Positions 1 through 8,514 of a DNA stretch of 64,000 bases are shown one piece after another; the stretch's first letter is position 1; each line of letters begins with the position of its first letter. Both the position numbers and the translations under genes were made by a program. The notes below the pieces were generated by a model that saw only the letters and a list, made by a program, of their open reading frames with translations, had not been told where the DNA came from and made no database searches. Source of the DNA: Rubrobacter_D sp963840835 (GTDB lineage Bacteria; Actinomycetota; Rubrobacteria; Rubrobacterales; Rubrobacteraceae). The DNA lies in NCBI GenBank assembly GCA_963840835.1, contig CAWJAM010000005.1, positions 138,254-202,253 on the forward strand, given 5' to 3'.

Positions 1-1079
1 AGGATGAGTTCCGTCTCCTCGACCGAGGGCTCGCCGACCTGGATGGTCTGGAAGCGTCGCTCCAGGGCCTTGTCCTTCTCCACGTACTTGCGGTACTCAT
101 CTATCGTAGTCGCGCCGATGACCTGGATCTCACCCCTGGCGAGAGCCGGCTTCAGAATAGAAGCGGCGTCTATGGCGCCTTCGGCGGCACCTGCCCCGAC
201 GAGGTTATGGATCTCGTCGATAAACAGGATGATGTCGCCGTGGTCGGTGATCTCCTTCATTATCTTCTTGAGGCGCTCCTCGAACTCGCCCCTGTATTTG
301 GAGCCCGCAACGAGGGCGCCGAGGTCGAGCGTGTAGACCTCCTTGTCGCCGAGGATCTCGGGCACCTTGCCCTCCGCGATCTCCTCCGCGAGCCCCTCGA
401 CGATGGCGGTCTTGCCGACGCCCGGCTCGCCAATGATGACGGGATTGTTCTTGGTGCGCCTGACGAGGATCTGCATGATCCTCGCTATCTCCTGGCTCCT
501 CCCGATGACAGGGTCGAGCTTGTCCTCCTCGGCGTAGGCCGTGAGGTTCCTGCCGTACTGGTCGAGCTGGCGGGTCTTGGGCCGCTTGGCCTCGACCCCG
601 CGCCCGCTGCCGGCCTCGCCACCGCCGCCCCGGCTGCGGCTACGGCCGCCCCCGAGCCTCCTGACGACCTCCCGCCTCACCTTGTCTGGGTCGACGTCGA
701 GGTTAGAGAGCACGCGGGCGGCTACGCCCTCGCTCTCCCGCACGAGACCAAGCAGTATGTGCTCGGTGCCGATGTAGTTGTGGCCGAGCTGAAGCGCTTC
801 CCTGAGCGCGAGCTCGAGGACCTTCTTCGAGCGCGGCGTGAACGGCGCCTGAGCGCCCGTGCCTTCCTCGCCGTAGCCGACGATGCTCTCGACCTGCTCC
901 CGCACCTCGTCGAGGGCGACGTTCAGGGAGTACAGAGCCTGGGCTGCTACGCCCTCGTCCTCGCGCAGGAGGCCGAGGAGCAGGTGCTCCGTGCCTATAT
1001 AGTTGTGGTTGAAATGACGGGCCTCATCCTGCGCGAGCACCACGACCTTGCGGGCCCGCTCCGTGAAACGTTCGAACAT
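1..1079 (-). CDS. clpC: ATP-dependent Clp protease ATP-binding subunit ClpC, N-terminal 359 residues (3' end outside window)
   Basis: This is the HSP100 unfoldase that feeds substrates to ClpP in the cytoplasm. The minus-strand reading starts MFERFTERARKVVVLAQ and contains two Clp-N repeats; each carries the YIGTEH(L/I)LLGL motif, in the first about 80 residues and again before residue 150. A basic glycine-rich linker follows, then the first AAA+ domain with Walker A GEPGVGKT and Walker B ILFIDEIH. The frame runs off the left edge, so the second AAA+ domain is not seen. The ATG at 1079 is preceded by the strong ribosome site GGAGGAGGAT. No mcsA, mcsB or ctsR gene lies immediately upstream, unlike the Bacillus operon. 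A 60-codon frame overlapping the start (1079-1261) is taken as spurious. Confidence 0.97.
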   Translation of the reverse strand, partial: MFERFTERARKVVVLAQDEARHFNHNYIGTEHLLLGLLREDEGVAAQALYSLNVALDEVREQVESIVGYGEEGTGAQAPFTPRSKKVLELALREALQLGHNYIGTEHILLGLVRESEGVAARVLSNLDVDPDKVRREVVRRLGGGRSRSRGGGGEAGSGRGVEAKRPKTRQLDQYGRNLTAYAEEDKLDPVIGRSQEIARIMQILVRRTKNNPVIIGEPGVGKTAIVEGLAEEIAEGKVPEILGDKEVYTLDLGALVAGSKYRGEFEERLKKIMKEITDHGDIILFIDEIHNLVGAGAAEGAIDAASILKPALARGEIQVIGATTIDEYRKYVEKDKALERRFQTIQVGEPSVEETELI

Positions 1080-1168
1080 TAGCGGGATCCTCCTCCGCTC
1101 TGAGGGTCCTTCACGGCATCGGGGGTCATAACGGTCTCTAATTGTATACGACGGTCGGAGATCGACGG

Positions 1169-1174
1169 ATTATA
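1169..1174 (-). promoter_or_regulatory. Possible -10 element for clpC
   Basis: A perfect TATAAT reads leftward about 90 bases before the clpC start. No TTGACA-like hexamer is seen at 16-18 bases upstream, and no CtsR-type heptad repeat or HAIR box was recognised, so the promoter class is uncertain. The 320 bases between clpC and lysS hold no other convincing gene. Confidence 0.35.
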
Positions 1175-1361
1175 CATTCGCAAAAAATCTGCCTTTCGAA
1201 ATGAACTGCGCCTCTTTGATCGCTGCCTCTCTAGCTCGTGCCGGCTGAATGAAGTATACAACCGTCAAGCCCGTATATCGGCACTCTCCACGAGCTTTAC
1301 GCTCTAAGCGCTATACATCGTGGGAAGGAGGGCCTGATAGTCCTTCTCTAGCGCTTGCTGT

Positions 1362-1396
1362 AAAAATACCACCGACACCCCGCCGCTTCGGTGTCT
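1362..1396 (-). terminator. Rho-independent terminator after lysS
   Basis: Reading leftward from the lysS stop, a GACACC / GGGTGTC hairpin with a nine-base loop is followed shortly by a run of five T. Its position just past lysS suggests it ends the greA-lysS transcript. Confidence 0.6.
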
Positions 1397-1400
1397 CGTC

Positions 1401-2882
1401 TCACATGGAGAACCTTTCGTTGACCTGATCCAGGGTCAATCCCGCGATGAAAGGCCCAGCTTTGGGCCCGCTGCCCTTACCGAGCAAGACCCTGTAGACG
1501 GCGGCGAACGCCCTCTTTGGCTTGAGCCCGCGCCCTATGGCGGTCGAATAAAGCACGTCCTGGACGGCCTCCCCATCCATCTCGGGCTCGAGCCTCTCCG
1601 AGACCTCGCGCAGGTACGCGCGCTGCTCGTCGTCGAGTCCCGCCGCGGCCTCCCTCGACTCCTCGAGGCCGAGCAGCCCCAGCCTCATCGACTCCGGCGC
1701 CCACGCCGCGGCCCAGTTGCGGGCGTAGCGGAGGTCCCGCGCCAGCCTGTCCGTGTCGCTGGCAGCATCGTCGTACCCGCCCCGGCGCAACATCCGTGCG
1801 GCGGCTTCAATGTCGTCGCCGACGGTCTGGGCGACGGTGACCAGGTGGGCGAAGGGGACGTAGGACTCGCCGGTCTCCGCGCGGTACTCGTCCATAAAGC
1901 GCGGGAAACCACCTTCGAGGTCAATGTCGAAGCGACGGGCGGGATCGCGGCCGAGGATGATGCGCCGTACGGCATCCGGAGGCATTATCTCGAGGAGATC
2001 CTTCGGCAGGAGCACGATACCCCGGGAACTGCTCATGTCCCCACGGCCTTTGAGCCCTATCCATTCGTACTCGTAGCGCCCCGGCACCAGATAGTCGAAG
2101 ACCTCGCGCGACATCCGGTCGGCGGTGTCAGTCGAGCCGCCCCGGCTTGTATGGTCCTTGCCGAAGGGCTCGAAGGTTACCCCAAGCGCCTTCCACCGGG
2201 CCGCGAGCTCGACCCGCCAGCCCAACTTGCCCTCGCCCTCCGAGTAGTTCGCGGCCTCCTCGAAGCCGTCCTCGTCCGCGAAGACGACGCTGGTTTGCTC
2301 AGGCACATGCTCGAGGACGCGCATCCCGGTCAGCTTCCCCGACGAGGCACGCGGCAAGTAGGGAGACCAGTCCTCGGGCATCTTTCGATTCGTGACGTCC
2401 TGAAGGATCTTACGCAAATCGTCCGTGCGCTCAATGGCCTCGCGGGTTACTTCGGTGTAGACGCCCTGCTCGTAGAGATCATGTGAGCGGAGCACCTCTA
2501 CGTCCATATCCATCTGCCGCAGCGCCTCCTCGAACGGCGCGAGAAAGTGCTCGGCGTAAGAGACGTGGCATCCTTCGGGATCCGGTATGTGCGAGAGACT
2601 GTGGCCGATGTATTCCTCGTAGCTCTGGGGGATGCCCGGTGCTATCTTGCGCAACGGATCTATGGTGTCAGCGTGGAAGATGAAACGGACCTCCTCGCCG
2701 CGCGCCCTCAAGGCATTCGCCACCGCCTCGGCGACCAGGACCTCGCGAAGGTTCCCAGCGTGGATGTTGCCGGAGACGCTAATGCCGCTCACGACCACGT
2801 GCGGCCCCGCGCCGAGGGATTCGGCGACCTTCTCGGCCCAGGCAAGTATGGGGACGCCGGTCGAACTACCGGTCTCGGTCAT
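1401..2882 (-). CDS. lysS: Lysyl-tRNA synthetase, class I (archaeal type)
   Basis: Charges tRNA-Lys in the cytoplasm. At 493 residues this is the class I form, not the common class II enzyme. The Rossmann-type HIGH signature appears as GNIHAGN (residues 38-44), and the KMSKS loop as DMSSSRG near residue 280. The C-terminal third is the helical anticodon-binding cage typical of class I LysRS. It follows greA by 50 bases on the same strand and is probably co-transcribed; a terminator lies after it. Class I LysRS is usual in archaea and patchy in bacteria (spirochaetes, alphaproteobacteria, some actinobacteria). Nothing is missing from the sequence. Confidence 0.95.
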   Translation of the reverse strand: MTETGSSTGVPILAWAEKVAESLGAGPHVVVSGISVSGNIHAGNLREVLVAEAVANALRARGEEVRFIFHADTIDPLRKIAPGIPQSYEEYIGHSLSHIPDPEGCHVSYAEHFLAPFEEALRQMDMDVEVLRSHDLYEQGVYTEVTREAIERTDDLRKILQDVTNRKMPEDWSPYLPRASSGKLTGMRVLEHVPEQTSVVFADEDGFEEAANYSEGEGKLGWRVELAARWKALGVTFEPFGKDHTSRGGSTDTADRMSREVFDYLVPGRYEYEWIGLKGRGDMSSSRGIVLLPKDLLEIMPPDAVRRIILGRDPARRFDIDLEGGFPRFMDEYRAETGESYVPFAHLVTVAQTVGDDIEAAARMLRRGGYDDAASDTDRLARDLRYARNWAAAWAPESMRLGLLGLEESREAAAGLDDEQRAYLREVSERLEPEMDGEAVQDVLYSTAIGRGLKPKRAFAAVYRVLLGKGSGPKAGPFIAGLTLDQVNERFSM

Positions 2883-2932
2883 GCGATGCTCCAGTTGGGT
2901 CGTTGAAATCGGAGAGGTGCGGGTCGGGCGCC

Positions 2933-3418
2933 CTAGCTCGCCGCCTCGACGTTGACGATCTCGTACTCCGTCGCGCCGCGGGGGGTGGATACCATGACCT
3001 TCTCCCCCACTTTCCTCTTCAGGACGGCACGGCCCACCGGCGAGGCGTGGCTCAGCTTCCCGCTCGTCGGGTCGGACTCGTTGGCGCCGACGATCTGGAA
3101 GGTCCGCTCCTGCCCCTGCCCGACGACCCTGAGGGTCACCGTGGTACCAAGGTCGACCGCGTCCTGCTCGGCCTCCGAAGGATCCACGACCTTGACGTTG
3201 CGTGCCCTGCGCTGCAACTCACCGATCCGGCGCTCCAGCAAACCCTGCGCGTTCTTCGCGTCGTCGTACTCGGAGTTCTCCGAGATGTCCCCGAACTCAC
3301 GAGCCTCGCGAATGCGGTCGGCGATCTCCCTGCGTCGCACATCGGTAAGGTATGCAAGTTCCTTCTGGAGCTTCTCCAGACCCTCAGGGGTAACGAGCTC
3401 CTGGTTCTTGTCCGTCAT
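2933..3418 (-). CDS. greA: Transcription elongation factor GreA
   Basis: Stimulates RNA polymerase to cleave back-tracked transcripts. The 161-residue product starts MTDKNQELVTPEGLEKL. It has the N-terminal coiled coil with the tip motif FGDISENSEYDDAK, then the FKBP-like C-terminal domain ending in the ATEYEIVNVEA strand. An upstream in-frame ATG at 3457 would add 13 residues, but it lies inside the -35 hexamer of the promoter and is rejected. The chosen ATG lies 11 bases after a perfect -10 box, so the transcript has almost no leader. Upstream of lysS, as in many Gram-positive bacteria. Confidence 0.95.
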   Translation of the reverse strand: MTDKNQELVTPEGLEKLQKELAYLTDVRRREIADRIREAREFGDISENSEYDDAKNAQGLLERRIGELQRRARNVKVVDPSEAEQDAVDLGTTVTLRVVGQGQERTFQIVGANESDPTSGKLSHASPVGRAVLKRKVGEKVMVSTPRGATEYEIVNVEAAS

Positions 3419-3428
3419 AAGCCGCGAG

Positions 3429-3457
3429 ATTATAAGGGTGAGCGCAAAGGGTGTCAA
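3429..3457 (-). promoter_or_regulatory. Consensus housekeeping promoter of greA-lysS
   Basis: Leftward TTGACA (3452-3457), 17 bases, TATAAT (3429-3434): an exact match to the vegetative sigma consensus. The predicted start point falls only a few bases before the greA ATG at 3418, implying a leaderless or nearly leaderless mRNA. No Shine-Dalgarno sequence is visible before that ATG, which agrees. Confidence 0.8.
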
Positions 3458-3469
3458 CGGGAAACGCTT

Positions 3470-3702
3470 CGCGTTTCAGCACGCTGCCTGCGGCAGCTTG
3501 TCAGCACTTCAGCATTTCAGCACTTCAGCATTTCAGCCCGCCTACGGCGGCTCTCAACACTTCGGTAAGCCTCAACGTCGTTCCCGAACGGAAAAGCTAC
3601 CAGCGTGCTTCTCTTGACTAGCTGAGGTCGGACGAGTGCGGTAGCGCGGACGGGGCATCGAGCTGAGGGCTGAAGTGCTGACAGTGAAATGCTGACGAGC
3701 TT
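3470..3702. repeat. Family A intergenic repeats (CAGCATTTCAGC / GCTGAAATGCTG units)
   Basis: Tandem CAGCACTTCAGC and CAGCATTTCAGC words occur at 3476-3530, with small palindromes such as CTGCCTGCGGCAG and CCGCCTACGGCGG. Reverse-complement units lie at 3660-3695, ending at the coaX stop. The 285-base gap between coaX and greA holds no gene. Confidence 0.75.
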
Positions 3703-4467
3703 TCACGCATTCATCTCGTAGAGCGCCAAGAGCCCCTTCAGTGTGAGGTCGGGGTCGAACTCTTCAATTTCGCGGCAGTAGGGGATGATGACGCCGGCGG
3801 GGCCGCCGGTGGCGACGACGCTGACGTTGTCTTCGCCGAGCTCGTCGCGGGAGCGGCGGATCAGGGCGTCCACGGCGCCGGCGTAGCCGTAGATAAAACC
3901 GCTGCGGATGGAGTCGGGGGTGTTGGTGGCTATGACCCTTGGCGGCTCTTCTTCGAGGTCGACGCTGGGGAGCTTGGCCGTCTGGGCTACGAGGGCCTCC
4001 AACGAGACGTAGAGGCCCGTGAGAATTGCGCCCCCGAGGTAGCAACCTTCGCCGTCTACGGCTTCGACGGTCGTGGCCGTTCCGATATCGACGATGACCG
4101 CGGGGAACCCGTAGTGCCTGCCCGCGGCGACGGCGTTGGCGATCCTGTCGGCCCCGACGGCCTCGGGGTCGTCGTAGCGATTGTCGAGGCCGGTCTTCAT
4201 GCCCGCGGTCACGCTGTAGAAGGGGACCCCGAAGACCCCCGAGGCCAGGTTTCTGTAAGAACGCGTGAGACCCGGCACGACACTGGAGACTATGACCGCG
4301 CTTATCTCTCCGAGGCGCAGGCCTTCGAGCGCGAGGAGCCCGGCAACGAAGACGGCGAGCTCGTCCGCCGTGCGGTGCACCTCGGTCGCGATGCGCCACT
4401 GCCCGCGCGACTCCTCCCCCTCGAAGAGCCCGAGGACCGTCTGCGTATTCCCGACGTCCACTGCCAT
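3703..4467 (-). CDS. coaX: Type III pantothenate kinase
   Basis: Phosphorylates pantothenate, the first step of coenzyme A synthesis. Motifs of the ASKHA-fold CoaX family are present: DVGNT at the N terminus for phosphate binding, GADRIANA in the middle, and DIGTATT after it. The product is 254 residues, the usual size. The ATG at 4467 overlaps the TGA of folK (TGATG) and sits nine bases after GAGGAG; an upstream TTG at 4473 is too close to that site. The gene is translationally coupled to folK in a folate and CoA vitamin block. Confidence 0.95.
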   Translation of the reverse strand: MAVDVGNTQTVLGLFEGEESRGQWRIATEVHRTADELAVFVAGLLALEGLRLGEISAVIVSSVVPGLTRSYRNLASGVFGVPFYSVTAGMKTGLDNRYDDPEAVGADRIANAVAAGRHYGFPAVIVDIGTATTVEAVDGEGCYLGGAILTGLYVSLEALVAQTAKLPSVDLEEEPPRVIATNTPDSIRSGFIYGYAGAVDALIRRSRDELGEDNVSVVATGGPAGVIIPYCREIEEFDPDLTLKGLLALYEMNA

Positions 4468-4970
4468 CAACAAAGCTCCTCAGCCTCCCCGAACATCCGG
4501 ATTCCTCCACGTCTGGCGCTCGCCAGGAGTTCCCTGACCCTGCCGCGTTCCGGAATATACAGATCCAGGTCCAGGTCCGCGAGCCCCCTGAGGTTGAAGG
4601 CGCGCATGACCCCAGCGTGCGGCACCAGGAAGTCAGGCTCCTCGATCTCTTCTTCCCCGAAGAGCAGCACGTCTATGTCCAGGGTGCGCGCGGCCTTCTC
4701 GCCCTTCCTCTCGCGTCCGAGCGCGGCCTCGACGCCCTGGCAGTAGCGGAGGCACTCGATAGCCCCAACGCCGCACTCTAGCTCGACCACGCAGTTCAGA
4801 TAGTCCGGCTGCTCCTCCGCGACCTCGACCGGCACCGTCTCGTAGACCTTCGACGCACCGATGACCTTCATCCGCGGTCCTCGACCGAGAGCGGCGACCG
4901 CCGCCCGCAAGCATTCGAGCCGGTCGCCCAGGTTGCTGCCGAGGCTCAGGAACACGCGCGTCACCGGCAT
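4467..4970 (-). CDS. folK: 2-amino-4-hydroxy-6-hydroxymethyldihydropteridine pyrophosphokinase (HPPK)
   Basis: Transfers pyrophosphate from ATP to the pterin alcohol, just before dihydropteroate synthase. The 167-residue product opens with the family signature FLSLGSNLGDR and carries the catalytic TLDIDVLLFG segment and the VPHAGVMRAF loop (PHP..M.R.F in most homologues). It overlaps folP by ten bases. No folB (dihydroneopterin aldolase) or folE is seen in this cluster, so those steps must be encoded elsewhere. Confidence 0.95.
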   Translation of the reverse strand: MPVTRVFLSLGSNLGDRLECLRAAVAALGRGPRMKVIGASKVYETVPVEVAEEQPDYLNCVVELECGVGAIECLRYCQGVEAALGRERKGEKAARTLDIDVLLFGEEEIEEPDFLVPHAGVMRAFNLRGLADLDLDLYIPERGRVRELLASARRGGIRMFGEAEELC

Positions 4971-5806
4971 AACGTGTGGAGCACGGCTTCCGCAGTCGCG
5001 AGCGCTTCGCGGTTGGCGCGCACGTCGTGCACCCGGAAGAAGGTAGCGCCCTTCTCGTAGGCCAGCACCGTGGTGGCCACGGTGCCGAAGACGCGCTCAC
5101 TCGCCTCCTTTACGCCGGTGATCGTGCCTATGAACGTCTTGCGTGACGCCCCGATGAGGACCGGAAACCCGAGGCTCCCGATGGCATCTAGGTTACGGAG
5201 AAGCGCCAGGTTATGCTCCAGGTTCTTCCCGAAGCCGATGCCTGGGTCAACGATTATGTTCTCGGGTCGTACACCGGCCCGGACGGCATGCTCGGCCCTC
5301 GATTCGAGAAAATCCGTGACCTCGCTGACCACGTCCTTGTAGTGGGGCTCCCTCTGCATGGTCTTCGGTTCGCCCTGCATGTGCATCAGGATGACGGGGC
5401 ATCGAGCATCGGCCGCCACAGAGGCCATGCGGGGATCGCCGCGGAGCGCGGTAACGTCGTTGACGAGGCGCGCGCCGGCTTCGAGGGCCGCGGCTGCAAC
5501 CTCGGATCGGTAAGTGTCTACGGAGATCAACGCTTCGGGTCGCGCGGCGAGTATCCGCCTGACGACGGGGACGACGCGCCCGACCTCTTCCTCCTGGGAG
5601 ACCGGGTCTGAGCCGGGGCGGGTTGACTCCCCTCCGACGTCTATGATCCCTGCTCCCTCGTCGATCATGGCGGCGGCGTGCTCCGCCGCGGCCTCCGGAT
5701 CGAAGAATTGCCCGCCGTCGGAGAAGGAGTCGGGGGTGACGTTGAGGATGCCGACGACGACGGGGCCGGGACCCGTAAGTGGAGTCCCGGCCCTCGTGCG
5801 GCTCAC
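4961..5806 (-). CDS. folP: Dihydropteroate synthase
   Basis: Joins 4-aminobenzoate to the pterin pyrophosphate; this is the sulfonamide target. It is 281 residues with the TIM-barrel signatures GILNVTPDSFSDGG, DVGGESTRPG, and the C-terminal R-x-H pair in FRVHDV. The GTG start at 5806 lies two bases past the ftsH stop, so ftsH, folP, folK and coaX form one tightly packed leftward unit. Confidence 0.95.
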   Translation of the reverse strand: MSRTRAGTPLTGPGPVVVGILNVTPDSFSDGGQFFDPEAAAEHAAAMIDEGAGIIDVGGESTRPGSDPVSQEEEVGRVVPVVRRILAARPEALISVDTYRSEVAAAALEAGARLVNDVTALRGDPRMASVAADARCPVILMHMQGEPKTMQREPHYKDVVSEVTDFLESRAEHAVRAGVRPENIIVDPGIGFGKNLEHNLALLRNLDAIGSLGFPVLIGASRKTFIGTITGVKEASERVFGTVATTVLAYEKGATFFRVHDVRANREALATAEAVLHTLCR

Positions 5807-5808
5807 GT

Positions 5809-7719
5809 CTAGTCCTGGTAGCTACCCCTGTAGCGGCCGTCCGAGTCTGGGACGGCGCCGTTGGGCGAGACGTTGTCCTCGGCGTACTCCTCGATCAGGC
5901 GCTGCAGGTGCTTGGCGTCGACGGTCTCGTACTCGATCAGCTCGGCGGAGAGCTTGTTCAAGAGCTCCCTGTTCTTGATCAACAGGTCTTCGGCCGTGTC
6001 GTAGGACTCGTCGACGATCCGTCTTATCTCCTTGTCTATTTGGAAGGCGATCTCGTCCGAGTAGTCGGGCTGGTTGTTGAAATCGCGGCCCATGAAGACC
6101 TGTCCCTGCTGATGCCCGAGGGCCATCGGGCCGAGCTTCTCGCTCATACCGAAGCGGGTGACCATCTGCCTCGCTGTCTGGGTCACGCGCTCGAGGTCGT
6201 TGGAGGCGCCGGTGGTGATCTCCTCGAAGACCACCCTCTCGGCGGCCCGGCCGCCGAGCATCATCGCGAGCTGGGCCATTAGCTGGCCGCGGCTCATCAT
6301 GAAGCGGTCCTCCGTTGGCAGGCTCATGGTCACGCCGAGGGCCTGGCCACGGGGGATTATGGTGATCTTATGCACCGGGTCGGCCTCGGGCACGAGCGCG
6401 CCTACGATGGCGTGCCCGGCCTCGTGGTAGGCGGTGATCTCTTTCTCCTTGTCCGAGATGAGCCTGGTCTTCCTCTCGGGGCCGGCGATGACGCGGTCTA
6501 TGGCCTCTTCCATCTCTAGCATGTCGACCTGATCCTTGTCGTGGCGGGCCGCAAGGAGCGCGGCCTCGTTGACGAGGTTGGCCAGGTCGGCGCCGGTGAA
6601 CCCAGGGGTACCTCTGGCGAGCGTGCCGATCTCCACGTCTGGCCCAAGGGGCTTGCCGCGGGTGTGGACCCTCAGGATCTTCTCCCGCCCGGGGAGGTCG
6701 GGCCTGTCGACGACGATCTGCCGGTCGAAGCGGCCCGGTCTCAAGAGCGCGGGGTCGAGAATGTCGGCCCGGTTGGTGGCGGCGAGCATGATTATGCCGC
6801 TCTTGGAGTCGAAGCCGTCCATCTCGACGAGGAGCTGGTTGAGCGTCTGCTCCCTCTCATCGTGACCGCCGCCCAGGCCAGCGCCGCGCTGCCTGCCTAC
6901 GGCATCGATCTCGTCCATAAATATGATGCACGGAGAGTTCTGCTTGGCCTGCTCGAAGAGGTCGCGCACGCGACTCGCGCCGACCCCGACGAACATCTCG
7001 ACGAAGTCGGAGCCCGAGATGGAGAAGAACGGCACCCCCGCCTCGCCGGCGACGGCGCGCGCCAGCAGCGTCTTGCCAGTGCCGGGAGGCCCGACGAGGA
7101 GCGCGCCCTTGGGTATGCGGGCACCGAGCTTCTGGAACTTCTGGGGAGATTCGAGGAACTCTTTGATCTCCGTGAGCTCCTGGACGGCCTCGTCGGCCCC
7201 GGCGACGTCTGAGAAGGTCACCTTGGGCTGGTCCTTGGTCATCCTACGCGCGCGGCTCTTGCCGAAGCTCATGACCCTGTTTCCGCCGCCCTGCATCGAG
7301 CTCATGAACAGGATGAAGAACAGCACGATGAGCAAGATGGGCGCCAGGGTGCCGAGCAACGTAAGCCAGAAGCCCGTGTTCTGCGGGTCGACCGAGTACG
7401 CTATGTCCTGCTCGTCGAGCTGGGCGGCCACGTTGGTCATCTGCGTGTAGGAGTACTCGAACTGAGTGTCGCCTCCCTTGCCGTCGGCTTTCAGGAGTCC
7501 CTTCACCGTCTGGTCTTCGTCGTAGACCGTCAGGTAGTTCTCGTTGGTCTTGGAGAGATCGGTGACGAAAGACTCCTCCTGAACGGCCTTATTCCACTGC
7601 TGGGAATTCAGCTCGTCCACCTCCGTGCTTCCCCGGCTCAGCATGTTTACCAGGACGACGGCCAAGACTATGAGGATGACGAAATACAGCAGCCCGCCGC
7701 TTCTCAAGATTCTGCCCAA
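5809..7719 (-). CDS. ftsH: Membrane-bound ATP-dependent zinc metalloprotease FtsH
   Basis: Degrades misassembled membrane proteins and regulatory proteins at the inner face of the membrane. The 636 residues show an N-terminal membrane helix, an extracytoplasmic region, and a second helix near residues 117-140. An AAA+ domain follows (Walker A GPPGTGKT near 210, Walker B IIFMDEID, the SRH region), then the M41 peptidase domain with HEAGH near 430. The C-terminal tail is acidic. It starts with TTG after GGAAGGTAAG; no in-frame ATG fits. Confidence 0.97.
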   Translation of the reverse strand: MGRILRSGGLLYFVILIVLAVVLVNMLSRGSTEVDELNSQQWNKAVQEESFVTDLSKTNENYLTVYDEDQTVKGLLKADGKGGDTQFEYSYTQMTNVAAQLDEQDIAYSVDPQNTGFWLTLLGTLAPILLIVLFFILFMSSMQGGGNRVMSFGKSRARRMTKDQPKVTFSDVAGADEAVQELTEIKEFLESPQKFQKLGARIPKGALLVGPPGTGKTLLARAVAGEAGVPFFSISGSDFVEMFVGVGASRVRDLFEQAKQNSPCIIFMDEIDAVGRQRGAGLGGGHDEREQTLNQLLVEMDGFDSKSGIIMLAATNRADILDPALLRPGRFDRQIVVDRPDLPGREKILRVHTRGKPLGPDVEIGTLARGTPGFTGADLANLVNEAALLAARHDKDQVDMLEMEEAIDRVIAGPERKTRLISDKEKEITAYHEAGHAIVGALVPEADPVHKITIIPRGQALGVTMSLPTEDRFMMSRGQLMAQLAMMLGGRAAERVVFEEITTGASNDLERVTQTARQMVTRFGMSEKLGPMALGHQQGQVFMGRDFNNQPDYSDEIAFQIDKEIRRIVDESYDTAEDLLIKNRELLNKLSAELIEYETVDAKHLQRLIEEYAEDNVSPNGAVPDSDGRYRGSYQD

Positions 7720-7784
7720 AGCTTCTTACCTTCCATGAAGTGCGTCTAGGACAGGGGAATTATACTACCTGCTGGCCGGATAGA

Positions 7785-7975
7785 GCACTTCAGCTAGTCA
7801 GCACTTCAGCATTTCAGCTTGCTCTTGCTGAAATGCTCGGGTATGGGGAGCGTCGAGTCTTCCGCAATCCGCTGTAAAGAGTGCTAGGTGTAAGTCAGCG
7901 ACGTGGCCGGCGTCCCTTATCCGCGCGCGTTGGCTGACAGGCTGAAATGCTGACTAGCTGAAATGCTGAAAGACC
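7785..7975. repeat. Family A repeats between ftsH and hpt, entering the hpt 3' end
   Basis: CAGCACTTCAGC and CAGCATTTCAGC words at about 7786-7818 face GCTGAAATGCTG words at 7824-7836 and 7939-7972. The last copy overlaps the hpt stop codon and encodes its final residues. The centre of the gap shows no gene. Confidence 0.75.
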
Positions 7976-8514
7976 TCGGGCTTGAGTACGCAGATATCCG
8001 GGAGGTTACGGTAGGCACCGGCATAGTCGAGCCCGTACCCGACGACGAACTCGTCGGGCACCTCGAAGCCGAGGTACCTGACGTCGAGCTCCGCGCGGCG
8101 CCTGGACGGCTTGGAGAGGAGGGCGCAGATCTCGAGCGAGGCCGGCCCCCGGGCGTGCAGGGAACGCATCAGGTAAGAGAGCGTGAGCCCCGTGTCTATG
8201 ATGTCCTCGACGATGAGTACGTGACGGTCAGTGATGTCCTCTTCGAGGTCCTTGAGGATGCGTACGACGCCGCTCGAGGAGCTGCCCGAACCGTAGGAGC
8301 TTATGTCCATGAAGTCCAGCTCGCACTTCAGGTCTATGCTGCGCATCAGGTCGCTCATGATAACGACCGCGCCGCGCAGGATGCCTACAAGGAGCGGCTT
8401 CTCACCCCTGTAATCCTCGGTGATGCGAGCCCCGATCTCGCGCACCTTCTCCTCGATCTCCCGGGAGGTTATGAGCACCTCTTTCACGTCGGGCATCATA
8501 CTGGACATGCTCAC
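7954..8514 (-). CDS. hpt: Hypoxanthine (guanine) phosphoribosyltransferase
   Basis: Salvages hypoxanthine and guanine with PRPP. The 186-residue product has the PRPP-binding motif VLIVEDIIDTGLTL, the LRGAVV loop near residue 47, and the DFMDISSYG region. The GTG at 8514 overlaps the tilS TGA (GTGA); an ATG two codons on is an alternative. The last residues (VFQHFS) are encoded by a family A repeat, where homologues usually stop soon after the KPEV motif, so the repeat appears to have replaced the native end. The tilS-hpt-ftsH order is widely conserved. Confidence 0.95.
   Translation of the reverse strand: MSMSSMMPDVKEVLITSREIEEKVREIGARITEDYRGEKPLLVGILRGAVVIMSDLMRSIDLKCELDFMDISSYGSGSSSSGVVRILKDLEEDITDRHVLIVEDIIDTGLTLSYLMRSLHARGPASLEICALLSKPSRRRAELDVRYLGFEVPDEFVVGYGLDYAGAYRNLPDICVLKPEVFQHFS

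Noticed and set aside
207..1082. Long rightward open frame opposite clpC
   Set aside because: It is the antisense of clpC; the leftward reading has clear Clp-N and AAA+ motifs.
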